Shown piece after piece: positions 9,101-16,434 of a DNA stretch of 43,902 nucleotides (the stretch's first letter is position 1; each line of letters begins with the position of its first letter). The stretch comes from Amoebophilaceae bacterium (GTDB lineage Bacteria > Bacteroidota > Bacteroidia > Cytophagales > Amoebophilaceae), in contig WTJV01000053.1 of NCBI GenBank assembly GCA_011524725.1, forward strand, positions 1 through 43,902, written 5' to 3'. A program made the translations under genes and the position numbers. The notes beneath the pieces were generated by a model. It was not told the DNA's origin. It ran no database searches and saw nothing but the letters and a program-made list of their open reading frames with translations.

Positions 9101-9441
9101 ATAGCAAAAGCTTGTGGCAGGATGTCCATGAGTACTTCATCGAGCCGCTGGTGGTACTTTTGTGTTAGCTTGTCTGCGCCTTCATAGAGTTGTTCTTTGG
9201 TGTCAATGTCAGCCGATGTGTCTTCTTCCGCCTTCTTCTCTGTGGCACGTTGTTCGTCTACGATGGGTTGTAGCTGACGCTTGATGTGTGCTTTTAGCTT
9301 GGACGTTTCCTCCCTTAGCGTATCATTGCTTACGTCTCTCAGCCGTTCGAATGCTGTGTTGATTTGTGCAACATAAGGCCACAGGGCCTTCAGATCTCTT
9401 TCTGATTTAGTGCCAAATACTTTGGTAAATAATCGGAGCAT
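6103..9441 (-). CDS. secA: preprotein translocase ATPase SecA
   Basis: SecA is the cytoplasmic motor that pushes unfolded preproteins through SecYEG. The 1112-residue protein is long, as in Bacteroidota. Visible motifs in order are Walker A MATGEGKTLVATLP (Lys about 197), TVNDYLARRDAAWMGPLY, YGTNNELGFDYLRDNM, Walker B-region MVDEVDSVLIDDARTPLIIS, GMTGTAATEAGEF, TNMAGRGTDIKL, and the arginine-rich LRGRAGRQGDVGSSQFF. The C-terminus lacks the SEC-C zinc motif and ends in a RYANGQVKENVKFKTVEDD-type segment, which I associate with Bacteroidota SecA. It starts one base after the dapF stop, so the two genes are probably translationally coupled. It should act together with SecDF, encoded at 33187. 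Confidence 0.97.
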   Translation of the reverse strand: MLRLFTKVFGTKSERDLKALWPYVAQINTAFERLRDVSNDTLREETSKLKAHIKRQLQPIVDEQRATEKKAEEDTSADIDTKEQLYEGADKLTQKYHQRLDEVLMDILPQAFAIVKETARRFKENKQLVVTATTQDLALAANVDYVTIQGDQAIWHNQWEAAGNHIVWDMLHYDVQLIGGIILHQGKIAEMATGEGKTLVATLPAFLNALVGKGVHIVTVNDYLARRDAAWMGPLYMFHGLTVDCINNHQAHSQERRQAYQADITYGTNNELGFDYLRDNMATSLEELVQREPHFAMVDEVDSVLIDDARTPLIISGPVENSNEQDYNELRPRIQKLYEAQKNLVAQLLQSAKKQLRDGHEQEGGLALFRVYRGLPKYKPLVKYLSEVGTKKILRKIENYYLQDNSRMMPEADEPLLFTIDERHNNIELTERGLEYITRKEEDPHFFVLPDIGLKIADIENSSLLDTKEKLTKKDILIKDYTIKSQRIHVLNQLLKAYTLFEKDIEYIVVNNRVKIVDEQTGRVLEGRRYSDGLHQAIEAKEQVKVEKSSQTYATVTLQNYFRMYHKLAGMTGTAATEAGEFWEIYKLDVIVTPTNRPVTRADKDDKVYKTAREKFQAIIEEITTLIQQQRPVLVGTTSVEISELMSRLLATRKIKHQVLNAKHHQREAEIVAEAGKAGTVTIATNMAGRGTDIKLTPEAKAAGGLAIIGTERHESRRVDRQLRGRAGRQGDVGSSQFFVSLEDNLMRLFGSERIARIMDRMGLEEGEVIQHSMITRSIERAQKKVEQSNFAIRKRLLEYDDVMNAQREVIYKRRKHALVGQRLHLDTMSMMYDTVEELLTRHNSAPDREALHLDMFKIFGQQMKPELLGNQADLMQRIEGTYQATLKLYNDRRAHIKAKSWPLIDTINQTQGEDLTRFSLPFSDGTTVLHATASLPTCVASEGEALVNSMEKVTTLYFIDHYWKEHLRAMDDLKQSAQNAVYERQDPLLIYKFESYKLFQQFIQKVNHATITFLNNADLQLLTPDMAQRAQPTTDHTQLQESKQNVASALYASEPDSSNPTAAQPLKAQKVAQRNQRVTVRYANGQVKENVKFKTVEDDVASQKCIVVESV

Positions 9442-9442
9442 G

Positions 9443-10225
9443 CTATTCTAGATTTACTTCTATAGTCCCCTGAAAAACCATCTTTGCAGGACCTATCAAG
9501 TGAATTTGTTGGAAGTGGCGGTTGTTTCTTTTCGTGAAGCCTACCTGCAGCAGTCCTCCCTGGGTACGAGCACTTATAGGACTTGTGTAGCCCTGGGTAG
9601 CGGCCGTTAGTGCGGCGGCTACGACTCCTGTACCACAGGAGAGCGTTTCATCTTCTACCCCTCGCTCATAAGTCCTCACAGTAATGCTGTTGTCTTCTTC
9701 TAGGCTCACAAAGTTAACATTGATCCCTGTCTTTTGAAATGGCGGACTGTTTCTAATCTGTCTTCCCTCTTTGTAAACGTTGAGGTTCTTCAAATCATCT
9801 ACGCGTTTCACGTAGTGAGGCGATCCTGTATCGAGTAAATATCCGTCCTCTAGCATTTGTATCTCAGAGACGTCGTGCAGTTGCAAATGAATGAGGCCAT
9901 CCTGGAAGCATGCTCGGTGGGGGCCATCAGTGGCTAAGAAGTAGGCTTCTTCGTCAATGATTCCTAGTTGCTTGGCAAGGTGTACCGCACATCTGCTGCC
10001 ATTGCCACAAAGGCTTTGCGTGCCATCCGCATTGTGATAGATCATCTCAAAGTCATATTCGCGGTGTTCTTGGATTACTATCAACCCATCTGCTCCTATG
10101 CCCCAATGGCGGTCACATAATTTTTGAACAAAGCTAGCAGGACAGCCGTTCAATACACTTTTTCTATTGTCAATCATGATGAAGTCATTGCCGGTGCCTT
10201 GGTATTTGTAGAAAGGTAGATGCAT
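9443..10225 (-). CDS. dapF: diaminopimelate epimerase
   Basis: DapF interconverts LL- and meso-diaminopimelate, the last step before meso-DAP is used in peptidoglycan or lysine synthesis. Both catalytic cysteines are in their motifs: SLCGNGSRCA (Cys73) and ETLSCGTGVVAAA (Cys197). The N-terminal KYQGTGNDFIMIDNR is also characteristic. I chose the ATG at 10225 (MHLPFYKYQG), giving 260 residues. The frame stays open to 10267, but that extension would run into the terminator at 10260-10293. secA follows after one base. Together with murC, murG and glmM in this window, the gene suggests that cell-wall precursor synthesis is kept. Confidence 0.95.
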   Translation of the reverse strand: MHLPFYKYQGTGNDFIMIDNRKSVLNGCPASFVQKLCDRHWGIGADGLIVIQEHREYDFEMIYHNADGTQSLCGNGSRCAVHLAKQLGIIDEEAYFLATDGPHRACFQDGLIHLQLHDVSEIQMLEDGYLLDTGSPHYVKRVDDLKNLNVYKEGRQIRNSPPFQKTGINVNFVSLEEDNSITVRTYERGVEDETLSCGTGVVAAALTAATQGYTSPISARTQGGLLQVGFTKRNNRHFQQIHLIGPAKMVFQGTIEVNLE

Positions 10226-10259
10226 TCTGCAGTCTTTATGGAGAATAATGCAAGGTACA

Positions 10260-10293
10260 AAAAGCAACAGCCCCTACAGGGGCTGTTGCTTTT
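10260..10293 (-). terminator. rho-independent terminator after rplS
   Basis: Two 16-base arms (10260-10275 and 10278-10293, arm AAAAGCAACAGCCCCT) pair perfectly around a 2-base spacer. The arms themselves supply the A-run and U-run. It sits 17 bases past the rplS stop and 35 bases before the dapF start, so it should separate rplS from the dapF-secA operon. Its symmetry means it could also work on the other strand. Confidence 0.85.
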
Positions 10294-10310
10294 GCAATCT
10301 TTTTATGAGG

Positions 10311-10667
10311 CTACACGCGCTTTTCTTTGACCTTGGCTGCCTTGCCTTGCTTGCCCCGCAGGTAGTAGAGCCGTGCTCTCCTGACCCTACCTCGTCGTAC
10401 TACCTCTATTTTGTCGATATTAGGAGAGAGAAGAGGAAAAATTCGTTCCACGCCTACGCCACCAGAAACCTTCCTGACCGTAAAGGTCTCTCCGTTGGTG
10501 TTCGGATTCTTGCGCTGTATGACGGTACCTTGGAACTTCTGTATTCTTTCTTTGTTGCCTTCCTTGATTTTTACGTGTACGCTGACATCGTCGCCCGCCT
10601 TGAAGGCTGGAATAGCTTCTCTGCGTTCGTTGTATTCGGCTTCTACGAGTTTGATAAGGTCATTCAT
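10311..10667 (-). CDS. rplS: 50S ribosomal protein L19
   Basis: L19 sits at the interface between the 30S and 50S subunits. The 118-residue length is normal. The sequence carries the family core: [52 protein letters not shown], then [19 protein letters not shown] and [17 protein letters not shown]. The gene is monocistronic here: a promoter-like TACATTTG lies upstream (10694-10701, minus strand) and a strong terminator follows. It is divergent from lepA. In many bacteria rplS lies next to trmD and rimM; neither is present here. Confidence 0.97.
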   Translation of the reverse strand: MNDLIKLVEAEYNERREAIPAFKAGDDVSVHVKIKEGNKERIQKFQGTVIQRKNPNTNGETFTVRKVSGGVGVERIFPLLSPNIDKIEVVRRGRVRRARLYYLRGKQGKAAKVKEKRV

Positions 10668-10693
10668 GATGCTGACGTATAATCCCTGGGAAG

Positions 10694-10701
10694 CAAATGT
10701 A
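10694..10701 (-). promoter_or_regulatory. putative -7 box for rplS (TACATTTG)
   Basis: The minus strand reads TACATTTG, an exact match to the Bacteroidota -7 consensus TAnnTTTG, 27 bases before the rplS ATG. I see no good -33 TTTG at 19-21 bases upstream, so confidence is moderate. Confidence 0.4.
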
Positions 10702-10786
10702 ATGAAATATATGAGAATGACTTTCCCTTCTATCTAGAGAATACCGTTGCTACTTTTAAGGTGATTCCTGCTAGATCACTTTGTAC

Positions 10787-10808
10787 ACATTGCCATTAAT
10801 GACAATGT
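10787..10808. promoter_or_regulatory. near-perfect 22-bp palindrome between rplS and lepA
   Basis: ACATTGCCATTAATGACAATGT is symmetric in 20 of its 22 positions; only positions 7 and 16 break it. The centre CATTAATG is itself a palindrome. It lies between two divergent translation genes and has the shape of an operator for a dimeric regulator. No regulator is identified, and chance cannot be excluded. Confidence 0.3.
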
Positions 10809-10911
10809 TGTATGTAGTCTACGATAACAAAAGCAAGCCCGCAGTAGTTACATGCTCCCTTGAAACACGCCTCACGTCCTTTCCATGTATCTAACATCCC
10901 GCTCATCTGCG

Positions 10912-10919
10912 TAGCTTTG
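10912..10919 (+). promoter_or_regulatory. putative -7 box for lepA (TAGCTTTG)
   Basis: TAGCTTTG matches the Bacteroidota TAnnTTTG box exactly and lies 18 bases before the chosen lepA ATG at 10938. A transcript starting just after it could not use the upstream in-frame start at 10860, which supports the shorter protein. The -33 element is weak. Confidence 0.4.
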
Positions 10920-10937
10920 CTTAGAAACTTATGCATC

Positions 10938-12725
10938 ATGGACCACATCCGCAATTTCTGCATCATCGCTCACATTGACCACGGCAAGAGTACCCTGGCA
11001 GACCGCCTACTAGAAGCTACACAAACAGTATCAGATAGAGAGTCGCAGGCGCAATTGCTGGATGACATGGACTTAGAGCGTGAGCGGGGCATTACGATCA
11101 AGAGCCATGCGATTCAGATGCAGTACACTTTTTCAAACCAAACGTATGTGCTCAACTTGATCGACACACCGGGTCATGTAGATTTCTCGTACGAAGTGTC
11201 TCGTTCTATTGCTGCTTGCGAGGGAGCCTTGCTTGTCGTAGACGCTGCACAAGGCATTGAGGCACAGACTATCTCTAACCTCTATTTGGCACTAGACCAA
11301 GGCTTAGAAATTATCCCCGTACTCAACAAGATCGATCTACCCGGTGCCATGCCGGAGGAAGTTAAAGACCAAATGGTAGACCTTCTAGGCTGTGAGCGGG
11401 AAAGTATTATTGCTGCCAGTGCCAAGGAAGGGGCTGGTATTGATACCATCTTGGAAGCCATTGTGGCTCGTATTCCTGCCCCCGTTGGCAATCCTGATGC
11501 TCCCTTGCAAGCCATGATTTTTGATTCTGTATATAACCCTTTTCGCGGCATAGAAGCCTACTTCAAGATCCTTAATGGTACGATCCGTAAAAGTGACCAA
11601 GTCAAGTTCTTGAGTACAGGAAAAACCTATACAGTAGACGAGATGGGTATTCTTAGGTTGCGCCAAGTACCCCAGTCATCGCTAAGCGCGGGACATGTAG
11701 GTTACCTTATCTCTGGCATCAAAGATGCCCGTGAAGTCAAAGTAGGGGATACCATTACCCATGTAGATCGTCCCTGCAGTGAAGCTATCAAAGGCTTTTC
11801 AGAAGTCAAACCCATGGTTTTTTCGGGTATCTATCCGGTAGAGACCTCCGACTATGAGGACCTAAGGGCCTCTATGGAAAAGCTTCAACTCAACGACGCT
11901 GCCTTAGTGTGGGAGCCTGAAACGTCGGTTGCATTAGGCTTTGGCTTTCGCTGTGGTTTCTTAGGAATGCTCCATATGGAGATCGTGCAAGAGCGGCTAG
12001 AGCGAGAGTTTGGTATGACGGTCATTACGACAGTGCCTTCGGTACAGTTCCATGCCATTGACAAGAAAGGACAAGTACAAGTGGTCAACGCTCCCTCGGA
12101 GATGCCTGACCCTGGCCAAATAGATCGGATCGAAGAACCCTTTATTCACGCGCAAATCATTACTAAGCCCGAGTTTATTGGCAGCATCATGCAATTGTGC
12201 ATAGACAAGCGTGGGACGCTTAAGGATCAGGTATATCTCACCACTGATCGGGTAGAGCTTTCTTTTAAACTGCCCCTGACCGAGATTGTGTTTAACTTCT
12301 TTGACAAGTTGAAGAGTTTATCTAAGGGCTATGCTTCGTTAGATTATGAGTTGACTGGATTTGTGCCTTCTCGGCTGGTGAAATTAGATATCTTACTTAA
12401 TGGAGATAAGGTAGATGCATTTTCAGCCATTGTACACCGAGACAAGGCTTATGCGTGGGGGAAGAAGCTTTGTGAGAAACTCAAAGAACTACTACCTCGC
12501 CAGATGTTTGAAATTCCTATTCAGGCCGCTATTGGTGCCAAGGTAGTGGCCCGCGAGACCGTAAAGGCTCTCCGCAAGAATGTCATAGCCAAGTGCTACG
12601 GAGGGGACATATCGCGGAAAAGAAAACTGTTGGAGAAGCAGAAAAAAGGGAAAAAGCGCATGCGACAAGTAGGTGCTGTGGAGGTTCCACAAGAGGCTTT
12701 TTTGGCCGTACTCAAGTTAGATTAG
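10938..12725 (+). CDS. lepA: elongation factor 4 (LepA) GTPase
   Basis: LepA is a ribosome-bound translational GTPase that back-translocates or remodels stalled or initiating ribosomes. The G1 motif [15 protein letters not shown]2-region [12 protein letters not shown]3 [12 protein letters not shown] and G4 NKIDLPGA are intact. The C-terminal LepA-specific part includes [21 protein letters not shown] and [19 protein letters not shown]. The start at 10938 ([16 protein letters not shown]) gives 595 residues, the usual length. An extension to 10860 would add 26 unrelated residues. The gene is divergent from rplS. Confidence 0.97.
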   Translation: MDHIRNFCIIAHIDHGKSTLADRLLEATQTVSDRESQAQLLDDMDLERERGITIKSHAIQMQYTFSNQTYVLNLIDTPGHVDFSYEVSRSIAACEGALLVVDAAQGIEAQTISNLYLALDQGLEIIPVLNKIDLPGAMPEEVKDQMVDLLGCERESIIAASAKEGAGIDTILEAIVARIPAPVGNPDAPLQAMIFDSVYNPFRGIEAYFKILNGTIRKSDQVKFLSTGKTYTVDEMGILRLRQVPQSSLSAGHVGYLISGIKDAREVKVGDTITHVDRPCSEAIKGFSEVKPMVFSGIYPVETSDYEDLRASMEKLQLNDAALVWEPETSVALGFGFRCGFLGMLHMEIVQERLEREFGMTVITTVPSVQFHAIDKKGQVQVVNAPSEMPDPGQIDRIEEPFIHAQIITKPEFIGSIMQLCIDKRGTLKDQVYLTTDRVELSFKLPLTEIVFNFFDKLKSLSKGYASLDYELTGFVPSRLVKLDILLNGDKVDAFSAIVHRDKAYAWGKKLCEKLKELLPRQMFEIPIQAAIGAKVVARETVKALRKNVIAKCYGGDISRKRKLLEKQKKGKKRMRQVGAVEVPQEAFLAVLKLD

Positions 12726-12796
12726 CCTTGTTGTAGACAGATTCATTGAGGGCGAAATAAGTTAGAGGTATTAGAGCATTTATGTCTTTTTATACA

Positions 12797-12804
12797 TATT
12801 TTTG
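12797..12804 (+). promoter_or_regulatory. putative -7 box upstream of the Rpn nuclease (TATTTTTG)
   Basis: TATTTTTG fits TAnnTTTG and lies 51 bases before the ATG at 12855, in an AT-rich stretch. The -33 element is not clear. Confidence 0.3.
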
Positions 12805-12854
12805 CCTATGCCTATGTATAATCTTGTGCCAAACCATTTTTACTACATACTGCC

Positions 12855-13802
12855 ATGAATATCAGTAGAACGCCGCATGACGATTTCTTTTATCAAGTGA
12901 TGAGCCGAAGAGAAACAGCCATGGCATTCTTCGAACGGTACCTTCCCCAGAAAGTGCTAGCCATGATCAATCTAGGAACTATCACACTCGCTGAAAGCAA
13001 ACATGTGAGCGATGAAGGAGTTAGCCTCTACAACGATGTACTCTATCGCTGTGAGCTATCTGAGGGACAATTAGGTTACTTGTGTGCTATGTGTGAGCAT
13101 CAATCTACCCCAGAATCCCAGATGCCACTCAGGCTATTGGAATACAATATTGGTGTGATAAGAAAGCATCTCAAACAAGCCCAAGGTAAATTCCCGGTCA
13201 TTGTCAATATCGTCCTCTACCACGGGAGTAAACCCTGGAACTACTCAACGACTTTTTCAGACTACTACGCCAATCCGGCACTGGGCAAAGAATTCTTGGA
13301 TATGGCTCCCTTCACCTTAATTAATATCCCCACGCTTCCCGAGGCAACGATACTTCGAGATAGAGAGCTTGGCTTCTGTTTTGCAGCCTTCCGTTGTACA
13401 AGCCACCCCGACCCCTACGAATCTTTCAAAAACACGATGCAGGGATCTGCTTTTAAAACTTATTTTTATACTTTATCCAAGGAAATGCGTAACCTGGTAT
13501 TAGCATATTTATTAAATTGCGTCGATCGTGGTAAGCATAGCATAGAAGATTTAGTTAACTTGGTGAGTAATAATCCACAAGAAAAAACAGATATCATGAC
13601 TAGTATCGCACAAGCTATAAGGCAAGAAGGTATACAGGAAGGTAGACAGGAAGGCAGGTATACTAAGGGGTTGGAGATTGCCAAGAATATGCTATATGCT
13701 AATGAGTCCAAGGAGAGGATTCATCAGTTTACGGGTTTAAGTCGGATAGAAATTGAGGCATTGATAAGAGAGCAAGAGAAGTTACAAAACAGTAGGCCAT
13801 AG
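12855..13802 (+). CDS. Rpn family PD-(D/E)XK nuclease / YhgA-like transposase
   Basis: The 315-residue protein matches the Rpn (recombination-promoting nuclease, YhgA/Transposase_31) family. It has an N-terminal PHDDFFYQVMSRRE with a conserved Phe/Met pattern, then YNDVLYRC (Asp61) and MCEHQSTP (Glu81, Gln83), which fit the D...ExQ nuclease core. NIVLYHGSKPWNY and the PFTLINIPTL region are also typical. The C-terminus carries the usual glycine-glutamate repeats (EGIQEGRQEGRYTKGLEIA) and a helical tail ending in LSRIEIEAL. Known members cut DNA and promote RecA-independent recombination. Such genes are often multicopy in symbionts, so this is a probable mobile or selfish element. An IS1-like remnant lies just downstream. 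Confidence 0.88.
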   Translation: MNISRTPHDDFFYQVMSRRETAMAFFERYLPQKVLAMINLGTITLAESKHVSDEGVSLYNDVLYRCELSEGQLGYLCAMCEHQSTPESQMPLRLLEYNIGVIRKHLKQAQGKFPVIVNIVLYHGSKPWNYSTTFSDYYANPALGKEFLDMAPFTLINIPTLPEATILRDRELGFCFAAFRCTSHPDPYESFKNTMQGSAFKTYFYTLSKEMRNLVLAYLLNCVDRGKHSIEDLVNLVSNNPQEKTDIMTSIAQAIRQEGIQEGRQEGRYTKGLEIAKNMLYANESKERIHQFTGLSRIEIEALIREQEKLQNSRP

Positions 13803-13812
13803 GCATTGCTTA

Positions 13813-13998
13813 TTAATAAATTGGCATAGCCATTTTGGGGTACTTCAACGGATACAAGGAAAGCATTACTAACGTTTCTGACTTGGAGTAACATCTAGTC
13901 CTTCCGCTAAACCTGGCAAGGAAACTCCCTTTTGTATTAGCATTGCTAGATTCTATAGTCGCCCCATAAGAAAGGGAGAACTCATCGAATATTAAGCG
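13813..13998 (-). pseudogene. decayed IS1-family-like transposase C-terminus
   Basis: A 61-codon frame without a start codon (a stop lies directly upstream at 13999-14001) translates to a peptide containing FLARFSGRTRCYSKSETL. This resembles the C-terminal LARFxRRTxCYSKSxEM signature of IS1-type transposases of bacteria and archaea. The following SLYPLKY fits the helical tail. The N-terminal zinc region and most of the DDE core are absent; FDEF at the start may be what is left of a DE motif. I infer an old, deleted insertion sequence. The match is from memory of the family pattern, not from a search. Confidence 0.4.
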
Positions 13999-14099
13999 CT
14001 AGGAGAGCTGTTTTCTCATTCTGCAGCTGCGGATTTTTTAACGCGCTCTCCACCAAGGCGACAATTCTCCGTTACCTCATCTCTAAGATACTGTGCTAT

Positions 14100-14330
14100 T
14101 CAAAGGACCCGCCTAAGGGATTAGGGCGTGAGCTTGGCGCCGCGTCAGGCGCAAAGCGAGGCACTGTCTGAGCACACCTGCGGTGTGCGAGTTTGGTTCG
14201 TCTGCGCCTAAGAGCAAGCCAAGGTAGGCCGGTTCCCTCAGCGGTGACTTTTTTCGATTCCTTTTTGTGTGGTAGACAAAAAGGAACGCCCGCCTGGCGA
14301 GGGCAAACCACGTATGCCTCGCTGAGTGCT
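14100..14330. repeat. GC-rich structured intergenic block, probable extragenic repeat element
   Basis: The 562-bp gap 13803-14364 holds the IS1-like remnant and then this block, which is clearly richer in GC than its surroundings. It contains an 11-bp perfect hairpin (14258-14268 / 14276-14286, arm TTCCTTTTTGT, 7-base loop). A second hairpin (14172-14178 / 14182-14188, GCACACC/GGTGTGC) is enclosed by complementary AGGCGCA (14147-14153) and TGCGCCT (14203-14209). The segment around the large hairpin resembles extragenic repeats I have seen in Bacteroidota genomes. Short open frames cross it on both strands, but none looks like a protein. It could instead be a structured RNA. Confidence 0.4.
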
Positions 14331-14364
14331 CAATTTAGAAATGAGTTGTTAAGGCTCAACTATA

Positions 14365-15324
14365 CTAATCCTGAACATCTAAGAGTGTTACCTCAAAGAT
14401 AAGGGTGGCATGGGCTGGGATTAAGCCATTGCCTGCGCCTCGACTCCCATAGGCCAGTGTAGAAGGAATAAACAAGCGCCCTTTAGCTCCCTGTTGTAGA
14501 CGCATAATCCCTTCGTCCCACCCTGGAATGACTTGCCCTACACCTACCTGAAACTCAATGGCCTCATAAGTTCTTTGGGGGTTATAAATGCCATGTTTCT
14601 TAGCTACATCTACCAGACTCGTATCAAATACTTTGCCATCCAGGAGCCTTCCCGTATAGTCTACGCTTACCCTACTTCCCTGCTTGGGCTGAATACCCTT
14701 TCCTGGTGTATCAATCACATAATATAAGCCTGAAGAAGTAGCCTGAGCTGAGATTCCACTTTCTTCTAAATAGCGAATGATAGCCTTTTTGTCTTCCATA
14801 AGTTGCTGCTCGGCCTTTTCTTGATGTTTTCTCTGTAGCATAGTGATTTGTTCTTTCTCCCATTTTTGATACGCTTCTTCTGGCATGATATCTTGTAGCT
14901 GTAGGTGCAAAAATATTTTTTCGTTCTGCTTCAACCCATACTGATCAATCACATATTCTAGCATTTTTCCATCTAACTTACAGACTAGCTGATCTCCCTT
15001 TTTCTGAAGTAGACTAAATGCCTCCAAGAGACCTCCATCTTTTTTTGAATCGTCCTGTGAGTAAGGTAGTGCCATGGGTAATTCCTGATCTGTAGTATCA
15101 AATAGCACATCCCCCTTACCCGTTTTATAGCGCACATGAAACAAGACTATGTCTCCTGATTGGGGGCTAGGTCCTTTGCCCCGGCTAGCTACTTGATACT
15201 GCAGTCCTGTAGCTGTTTTTTGAAATAATGTGCGGTGGTAAGTCCTTAGTAGAAGCACCGAGACAACTATAACTAGGAGGCCCCCAAAGATAAATAGGGA
15301 ATATTGACGCTTTTTATTCTTCAT
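14365..15324 (-). CDS. membrane-anchored FKBP-type peptidyl-prolyl isomerase with two FKBP-like domains
   Basis: The 319-residue protein has an N-terminal membrane anchor (about 9-27) after a basic start (MKNKKRQ). A divergent FKBP-like domain spans about 38-150 and a helical linker rich in K, E and Q about 150-190. The canonical C-terminal FKBP domain (about 200-318) shows VSVDYTGRLLDGKVFDTS, FQVGVGQVIPGWDEG, FIPSTLAYGSRGAGNGLIPA and a closing LIFEVTLLDV. These enzymes speed prolyl isomerisation of exported proteins. It follows the DHH phosphoesterase gene by three bases, so the two are co-transcribed. Confidence 0.92.
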   Translation of the reverse strand: MKNKKRQYSLFIFGGLLVIVVSVLLLRTYHRTLFQKTATGLQYQVASRGKGPSPQSGDIVLFHVRYKTGKGDVLFDTTDQELPMALPYSQDDSKKDGGLLEAFSLLQKKGDQLVCKLDGKMLEYVIDQYGLKQNEKIFLHLQLQDIMPEEAYQKWEKEQITMLQRKHQEKAEQQLMEDKKAIIRYLEESGISAQATSSGLYYVIDTPGKGIQPKQGSRVSVDYTGRLLDGKVFDTSLVDVAKKHGIYNPQRTYEAIEFQVGVGQVIPGWDEGIMRLQQGAKGRLFIPSTLAYGSRGAGNGLIPAHATLIFEVTLLDVQD

Positions 15325-15327
15325 AGG

Positions 15328-16338
15328 TCAGGAGGTTAAGAGGGCACGCTTGGCTTCGACCAAGTCTTCAAACTTTCTTATTGTCTCTTCCAGAGAAAGG
15401 TAAGAAACACCACCTGCTGCATTCTGGTGCCCCCCTCCTTCAAAATATTCTTTGGCCCATAAATTAACTGGAACTTCTCCCGAAGACCTCAAGGAAAGAC
15501 GCACGGCATCTTTCTTTTCTTTAATGGCAGCAGCAAACACAATACCCTTCACCCCAAGCGCCTGATCCACAAGGCCTTCTGTATCACCTGTCTGTAAGTT
15601 ATACGTTTGATAATCTTCCACCTTGATAAAAAAATAAGCGGTTTTGTAGTCTGGAAGTACAACAAAACGATGGTTCAAAGCAAAGCCTAGGAATTTCAGC
15701 TTATTCAAGTTATTATTCTCGTATATCAGCCTACTCACTTTGGCTACATCGGCTCCGTGACGCATCAAACTGGCTACGACACAGTGGGTCTTGGGAGTGG
15801 TATTGGCATGCTTGAACGAACCCGTATCGGTCATGATACCAGCATAGAGACACTCAGCAATGCCTCGGTCGACCAAAGCTTGTTCGCCCAGTGCTTCTAT
15901 GATTTCATACAAGAGCTCGGCAGTAGCTGCTGCCTTTGTCTCTCGAAAAACCAAGTCGCCAAATTGATCTGTCGTTGGATGATGGTCTATGATAACCTTC
16001 ACAGCGGCAGAATTTCTAACCACTGGTTCCATCTCATGGAGGCGATTCAGTGTAGGAAAATCTATACAAAAAATGACATCAGCTCTTCTTATGAGTTCAA
16101 AAGAACGCTCCTGGTTCCCCTGAGAACAAATGACGACCTCTGAGGCACCGGGTAACCAATCGAGAAAGGCAGGGTAGGCTGTGGGCGCAAGCACATGCAC
16201 TTGGTGCTGCCGCTTTTTGAGCAAAGCAGCTAGTCCTAATCCAGTGCCTAAAGCATCTGCATCAGGACGCTGATGTACAGTGATCACAATACGCTTGGGG
16301 GAACTTATTAGTTCCTTCAAAGGCAATAAGTTATCCAT
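15328..16338 (-). CDS. nrnA: DHH/DHHA1 phosphoesterase, NrnA-like (oligoribonuclease / pAp phosphatase)
   Basis: NrnA-type enzymes degrade very short RNA oligomers and can dephosphorylate pAp. The DHH domain shows HQRPDADALGTGLGLA, IFCIDFPTL, IDHHPTTDQFG and GIMTDTGSF, which supply the metal-binding Asp and His residues. The C-terminal DHHA1 substrate-binding motif is GGGHQNAAGG. The 336-residue length is normal. It is the first gene of a two-gene unit with the FKBP isomerase and lies 96 bp after mnmE on the same strand. The exact substrate cannot be told from sequence, so the symbol is by similarity. Confidence 0.9.
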   Translation of the reverse strand: MDNLLPLKELISSPKRIVITVHQRPDADALGTGLGLAALLKKRQHQVHVLAPTAYPAFLDWLPGASEVVICSQGNQERSFELIRRADVIFCIDFPTLNRLHEMEPVVRNSAAVKVIIDHHPTTDQFGDLVFRETKAAATAELLYEIIEALGEQALVDRGIAECLYAGIMTDTGSFKHANTTPKTHCVVASLMRHGADVAKVSRLIYENNNLNKLKFLGFALNHRFVVLPDYKTAYFFIKVEDYQTYNLQTGDTEGLVDQALGVKGIVFAAAIKEKKDAVRLSLRSSGEVPVNLWAKEYFEGGGHQNAAGGVSYLSLEETIRKFEDLVEAKRALLTS

Positions 16339-16434
16339 GGGAAAAGCGGTCTCTAAAAGAGGCCCTTAGCCGGGTGACAAAGGTGCGAATATCTACATGG
16401 AAAAACAAAGAAGCATAGCCCCTACCCGATCATA

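Noticed and set aside
14100-14330. tmRNA, 6S RNA or tRNA in the GC-rich block
   Set aside because: No tRNA-like acceptor/T-arm, no tag reading frame and no 6S-type long rod could be found by eye.
14193-14402. Open frames on both strands of the GC-rich block as genes
   Set aside because: They overlap hairpins and the FKBP gene end and have low-complexity basic composition. The block reads as structured non-coding DNA.
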